Origin: Streptomyces varsoviensis
Lineage (GTDB): Bacteria; Actinomycetota; Actinomycetes; Streptomycetales; Streptomycetaceae
NCBI RefSeq assembly: GCF_000718635.1
Contig: NZ_JOBF01000018.1
Span: 1 to 64,000, forward strand
Direction of reading: 5' to 3'
Length of the DNA stretch: 64,000 bases
Positions 61,036 through 64,000 of the stretch are shown in pieces; positions within the stretch are counted from its first letter, which is position 1; each line of letters opens with the position of its first letter. The translations under genes and the position numbers were made by a program. The notes below the pieces were generated by a model, which saw nothing but the letters and a program-made list of their open reading frames with translations, ran no database searches and was not told where the DNA came from.

Positions 61036-62157
61036 ATGCGTACAGCGACGGCCGCGGCCGTCACCACCGTGTTCGGTGCCGGGGCCGCCGCAGTGGCGGT
61101 CGGCCGGTACGCCAGCGATGCCGCCCTCAAGCCCGCGGCGGGCCGGCCGCTGCCGGGCGACCCGCAGCTCACCGTGCACGCCCTCGCCGCCGGCCAGATC
61201 ACCCTCAGCCGCACCCTCGCCTCGACGCGCCCCGGCACGTACGGCCTCACGGGCCCCGGCGTGCACGCCGTCGTCGGCCCCGTCATCGAGGGCGCGCAGT
61301 CGCCTGCGGCCTGCGTGGTCCGCCGGCTCGAACGCGTCGTCCGCGGCAGACTCGAACCCGGCCTGCGGCTGCGGCTCACGCCCCAGGTGCACGTGGGCGA
61401 CCCGCTCGAAGCGCTCGGCCTCGACCACGCCGACGTCGACGTGCCCGGCGAACTCGGCACGCTGCCCGCCTGGTTCGTGCCCGGCGCCCGGGAGACCTGG
61501 GTCATCACCGCGCACGGCCTCGGCACCACCCGCGAACACCCCATGGTGGTCATGCCGTTCCTGCACGGCCAGCGGTTCCCCGTACTGGACCTCGCCTACC
61601 GCGGCGACAGCGGCGCCCCCCGCCAGCCCGACGGCATCGGCCGGCTCGGCGACACCGAATGGCGCGACGTGGACGCCGCGATCCGCTTCGCCGTGCGCTA
61701 CGGCGCCCGCGACGTCATCCTGCACGGCTTCTCCACCGGCGCCACCATGGCGCTGCGCGCCGCCACCGGCTCCGCCCTGCGCCACCGCGTCAGCGGCATC
61801 GTCCTGGACTCCCCGGTCCTCGACTGGCGGGCCACGCTGCGCGCCACGGCCGCCGCCCGGCACACCCCCGCCGCCCTGCTGCCGCTGGCCGTACGGGCCG
61901 CCCAGGGCCGTACGGGCCTGGGCACCGGCGACCGCGACCGGGCCGCCGACGCCGCCGCCCTGGCCGTCCCCACCCTGATCGTGCACGGCCCGGACGACAC
62001 CCTCGCCCCCTGGGACAGCTCCCGCGAACTGGCCGCCGCGCGACCCGAACTGATCACGCTTCACACCGTTCGCCGCGCGCCGCACGCCGCGATGTGGAAC
62101 GCTGATCCGAAGGGCTACGAAGAAGCCCTGCGGCGCTTCATGACACCGCTCATGTAG
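61036..62157 (+). CDS. Membrane-anchored alpha/beta hydrolase
   Basis: 373 aa. One N-terminal hydrophobic helix ('AAAVTTVFGAGAAAVAVG'), then a hydrolase fold: 'VITAHGLGTTREH' (oxyanion region), nucleophile elbow 'LHGFSTGATMAL', Asp in 'HGPDDTLAPW' and His in 'APHAAMWN'. The pattern resembles serine aminopeptidase S33/esterase-like proteins such as YqkD; substrate unknown. ATG 61036 is 6 nt after GAGGAGG, whereas ATG 61030 touches it. Probably faces outside or the cytoplasmic membrane surface. Confidence 0.87.
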   Translation: MRTATAAAVTTVFGAGAAAVAVGRYASDAALKPAAGRPLPGDPQLTVHALAAGQITLSRTLASTRPGTYGLTGPGVHAVVGPVIEGAQSPAACVVRRLERVVRGRLEPGLRLRLTPQVHVGDPLEALGLDHADVDVPGELGTLPAWFVPGARETWVITAHGLGTTREHPMVVMPFLHGQRFPVLDLAYRGDSGAPRQPDGIGRLGDTEWRDVDAAIRFAVRYGARDVILHGFSTGATMALRAATGSALRHRVSGIVLDSPVLDWRATLRATAAARHTPAALLPLAVRAAQGRTGLGTGDRDRAADAAALAVPTLIVHGPDDTLAPWDSSRELAAARPELITLHTVRRAPHAAMWNADPKGYEEALRRFMTPLM

Positions 62158-62245
62158 CGCCCCGGCCACCGTCGCGCACCGCGGCGAAGATCCTCATCGG
62201 GCATTCCGATTGGGTTTTCGGAGCGTCAACGGCAAGACTGCTCCT

Positions 62246-63823
62246 GTGACGTCCCGTACTCCGCGCGACTCCCGGCTCCGACTCGTCCCCCAAGCGCCGA
62301 TCGCCGCTGCCCGCCGGGCCGTGGCGAACCGCGGCTCCCGCCCGGCGCCCCGCCCCCCGGCGGGCATGCCGCCACCGGCCGAGCTGGCCCGGCACGCGAG
62401 AGTCGGGCTCGCCGGCGCCGTCAAGGTCGCCCGCTGGGTGGCCGAGGAGCGCGGCCACGGCGCCGGGACCCGGGCCGGCGGCGTCGCGGCCCTCTCCGAC
62501 GAGGCGGTCGAACGGGCCGCCGCCGCCCTGCGGCTCCCCGAGCCGCGCGTCCGCGCCGACTGGGACCGCGCCCGCCTCGCCGGCCTCGTCGAACTCCACG
62601 GCGCCGCCGCCCGCCCCGGCTGGCGGCTCCAGGCGTGGGACCGCGACGACAGCGCCGTACTGCGCGGCTGGGTCGCCCTCTTCGACGCCTGGTCCCTCGC
62701 CCACCCGGTGCACCCCGACGTCGACCCGGCCATAGCCGCCGAAGTCGTCGAGGCCGTTCCGCAACTCCTGTCCGTCATGCACCTGTCGGCCGGCGCGCTC
62801 TCCGCCGCGATGCTCCTCGACCTGCTCCAGCAGCGCGTCGCCGAGATCCGCGCCGAGCGGTGCGAGGTGCCGTACGGCCGGCGGCTCCCGACCGCCCCCG
62901 AACACCCGGCCACCGGCTCCGAGCCCCCCGCTCCCGAGGGCTCCGGCTCCGAGCCCCCCGCCACCGCGACCGAGCAGCCCGGCCCCGACCCCGCGGACCA
63001 GGCCGTACGAACCTCCGCGGCCGACCCGGCGGCGCCCGGCGACCCGCTGCCCCGGCTGCTCGACTGGGCCCTCGCGGCCCTCGCCTCCGTCGGCGCGCTC
63101 GTCGTCCGCGAGGGCACCCCGGCGGACGCCGCCGACACGACCGGCCGGCCGGGCACCGCCTACGCCGACACCCGCGTCGCCGCCCTCACCCCGCTCGGCA
63201 ACTGGGCGGTGTGGGTCAAGCTGGAACAGATCTGCGTCGCCGCCCAGAGCCCCGCCGGCAACATCGAACTGTCCGCCGAGGCCATGCTGCGCGGCTGCGC
63301 CGACCTCACCCCCGGCCCGGCCCGCGCCGAATACCGCGCCTGGCTCGCCGCCCGCCCCGTCGGCAGCGCCGTCACCGAACTCCTCGACGCCGCCCGGGGC
63401 GACGACGCCCTGCTGCGCGGCCTCGCCTTCGAGGCGCTGCGCGCGGTCGGCGCCCCCGCCGAACCCGCCGTCCGCGCCGCCGCCGACGAGCCGGTCCTGC
63501 GCCCGTACGCCCTGCTGTGGCTGGCCGAGCAGGAGGGCGGCGACCCCGAGAGCACGCTGGAGGTGCTGACCCGCGCCGAGGCCACCTGGCTGTGGGTCGA
63601 CACCGCCGCGGCCGTCGCCGACCACGGCGAGAGCCGGCTCCTGGTCCGCCATCTCGACTCGGCCGTGCAGGGCACCGTGCCGGCACTCCTGGAGGAGGTC
63701 CGGGCCGTCGGCCACCCGCGCACGGTGCAGGTCCTGGTCGCGCTGGCCGCCGCCCACCCCGACCCGGCGCTCGCCAAGGCGGTGCGCCGGGCGGCGTTCC
63801 AGGTGCACACCGGCGGGGTCTGA
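62246..63823 (+). CDS. Paralog of the acidic protein at 13860, unknown function
   Basis: 525 aa. An Arg-rich N-terminus, then helical segments and an Ala/Pro/Glu-rich centre (residues about 215-265). The C-terminal part shows the same order as the 13860 protein: 'VAALTPLGNWAVWVK', 'AMLRGCADLTPG', 'TELLDAARGDDALLRG', 'YALLWLAEQEGG' and 'RTVQVLVALAAAHPDPALAKAVRRAAF' (parts), suggestive of HEAT-like repeats. The acidic runs of the other copy are missing. GTG 62246 lies 6 nt after AAGACT and has no Shine-Dalgarno. No function is known. Confidence 0.8.
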   Translation: MTSRTPRDSRLRLVPQAPIAAARRAVANRGSRPAPRPPAGMPPPAELARHARVGLAGAVKVARWVAEERGHGAGTRAGGVAALSDEAVERAAAALRLPEPRVRADWDRARLAGLVELHGAAARPGWRLQAWDRDDSAVLRGWVALFDAWSLAHPVHPDVDPAIAAEVVEAVPQLLSVMHLSAGALSAAMLLDLLQQRVAEIRAERCEVPYGRRLPTAPEHPATGSEPPAPEGSGSEPPATATEQPGPDPADQAVRTSAADPAAPGDPLPRLLDWALAALASVGALVVREGTPADAADTTGRPGTAYADTRVAALTPLGNWAVWVKLEQICVAAQSPAGNIELSAEAMLRGCADLTPGPARAEYRAWLAARPVGSAVTELLDAARGDDALLRGLAFEALRAVGAPAEPAVRAAADEPVLRPYALLWLAEQEGGDPESTLEVLTRAEATWLWVDTAAAVADHGESRLLVRHLDSAVQGTVPALLEEVRAVGHPRTVQVLVALAAAHPDPALAKAVRRAAFQVHTGGV

Positions 63824-64000
63824 GAGCCTGTGTCATATCCCTGGTCGGATCAGCGCACGGCGTCTGGTGCGTGCGATCGCAAGGCGCCGGAAGGTCCTCG
63901 AATGGGGCCTCCCCTGCTTGAGCGGGGCCGAGAGCTCGGGGAAGGAGCTACTAGGGCATTTCGGCAACGCCGCGAGCGTGCGTGCCAGACGTCGGGCGCC
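63824..64000. other. Window end: hairpin-rich sequence, no gene
   Basis: After the stop comes GAGCCTGTGTCATATCC and then an imperfect stem around 63908-63947 (CCTCCCC...GGGGAAGG). The sequence GGAGCTACTAGGG resembles DNA I recall near transposase genes in Streptomyces, but no open frame or repeat end can be shown here. Confidence 0.35.

Noticed and set aside
63824..64000. Insertion-sequence end at the right edge
   Set aside because: The sequence looks familiar, but no transposase frame, terminal inverted repeat pair or target duplication can be seen in the 177 bases available.

Overview
The DNA is very G+C-rich, the third codon position is almost always G or C, and GTG starts and ATGA/TGATG gene overlaps are common. 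With an ectoine operon, a TerD-type protein, a LAETG-anchored surface protein, a Pit transporter with a PHO box and a cobalamin-riboswitch operon, this points to a Streptomyces chromosome (arm or core boundary). From memory, the block running from ectABCD through the LAETG protein to the cobalamin and Pit genes resembles the gene order of S. coelicolor. That is recollection, not a search.

Left part (1-15.4 kb). The end of an Fe-S assembly factor gene is followed by an SMR efflux pump with its TetR regulator, then dapD (lysine/peptidoglycan precursor). Next come a cysteine-rich unknown protein and three adjacent blocks of tandem repeats. A compact class I lanthipeptide cluster follows: lanC and lanB behind a 55-residue precursor gene (minus strand), with a divergent ABC exporter (plus strand). 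A 13-bp hairpin separates precursor and dehydratase genes, and a near-palindrome lies in the divergent promoter region. After it come a secreted ExeM/NucH-like nuclease and a large acidic protein with a paralog at the far end of the window.

Middle (15.7-38 kb). This holds a trypsin-fold protease paired with a 149-aa unknown protein, a Tat-exported PhoX-type phosphatase, a luciferase-like monooxygenase, and an EamA transporter with an in-frame 9-bp repeat. A CGNR zinc-finger protein and a double TerD protein follow. A sugar-acid module is spread over 10 kb: uronate dehydrogenase, kdgD, ketoglutarate-semialdehyde dehydrogenase and an IclR regulator. Inserted in it are a WYL regulator and a divergent AlkZ-like DNA glycosylase candidate preceded by a 16-codon leader ORF. 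MOSC, methyltransferase, GntR and class V aminotransferase genes follow.

Right part (38-64 kb). ectABCD (osmoprotection) is followed by an amidohydrolase, an isochorismatase-like protein, a BASS transporter and the sortase-anchored protein. The cobalamin genes come next: cobC, a CobE/CbiG-C-like gene, a ZIP metal transporter on the opposite strand, then cobB, cobO, a ChlI-ChlD fusion, cobQ and cbiB, tightly overlapping on the minus strand behind a B12 riboswitch. cbiB carries an unusual repetitive C-terminal extension of about 180 residues. Pit with a small membrane partner and a PHO box, a GH25 lysozyme, a class II aldolase, an alpha/beta hydrolase and the second paralog of the acidic protein close the window.

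Several genes have a -10-like hexamer exactly 6 nt before the start codon and no Shine-Dalgarno sequence, which suggests leaderless mRNAs. The best candidate for a little-described system is the lanthipeptide cluster. The CbiB extension, the protease pair and the WYL/AlkZ-like locus come next.
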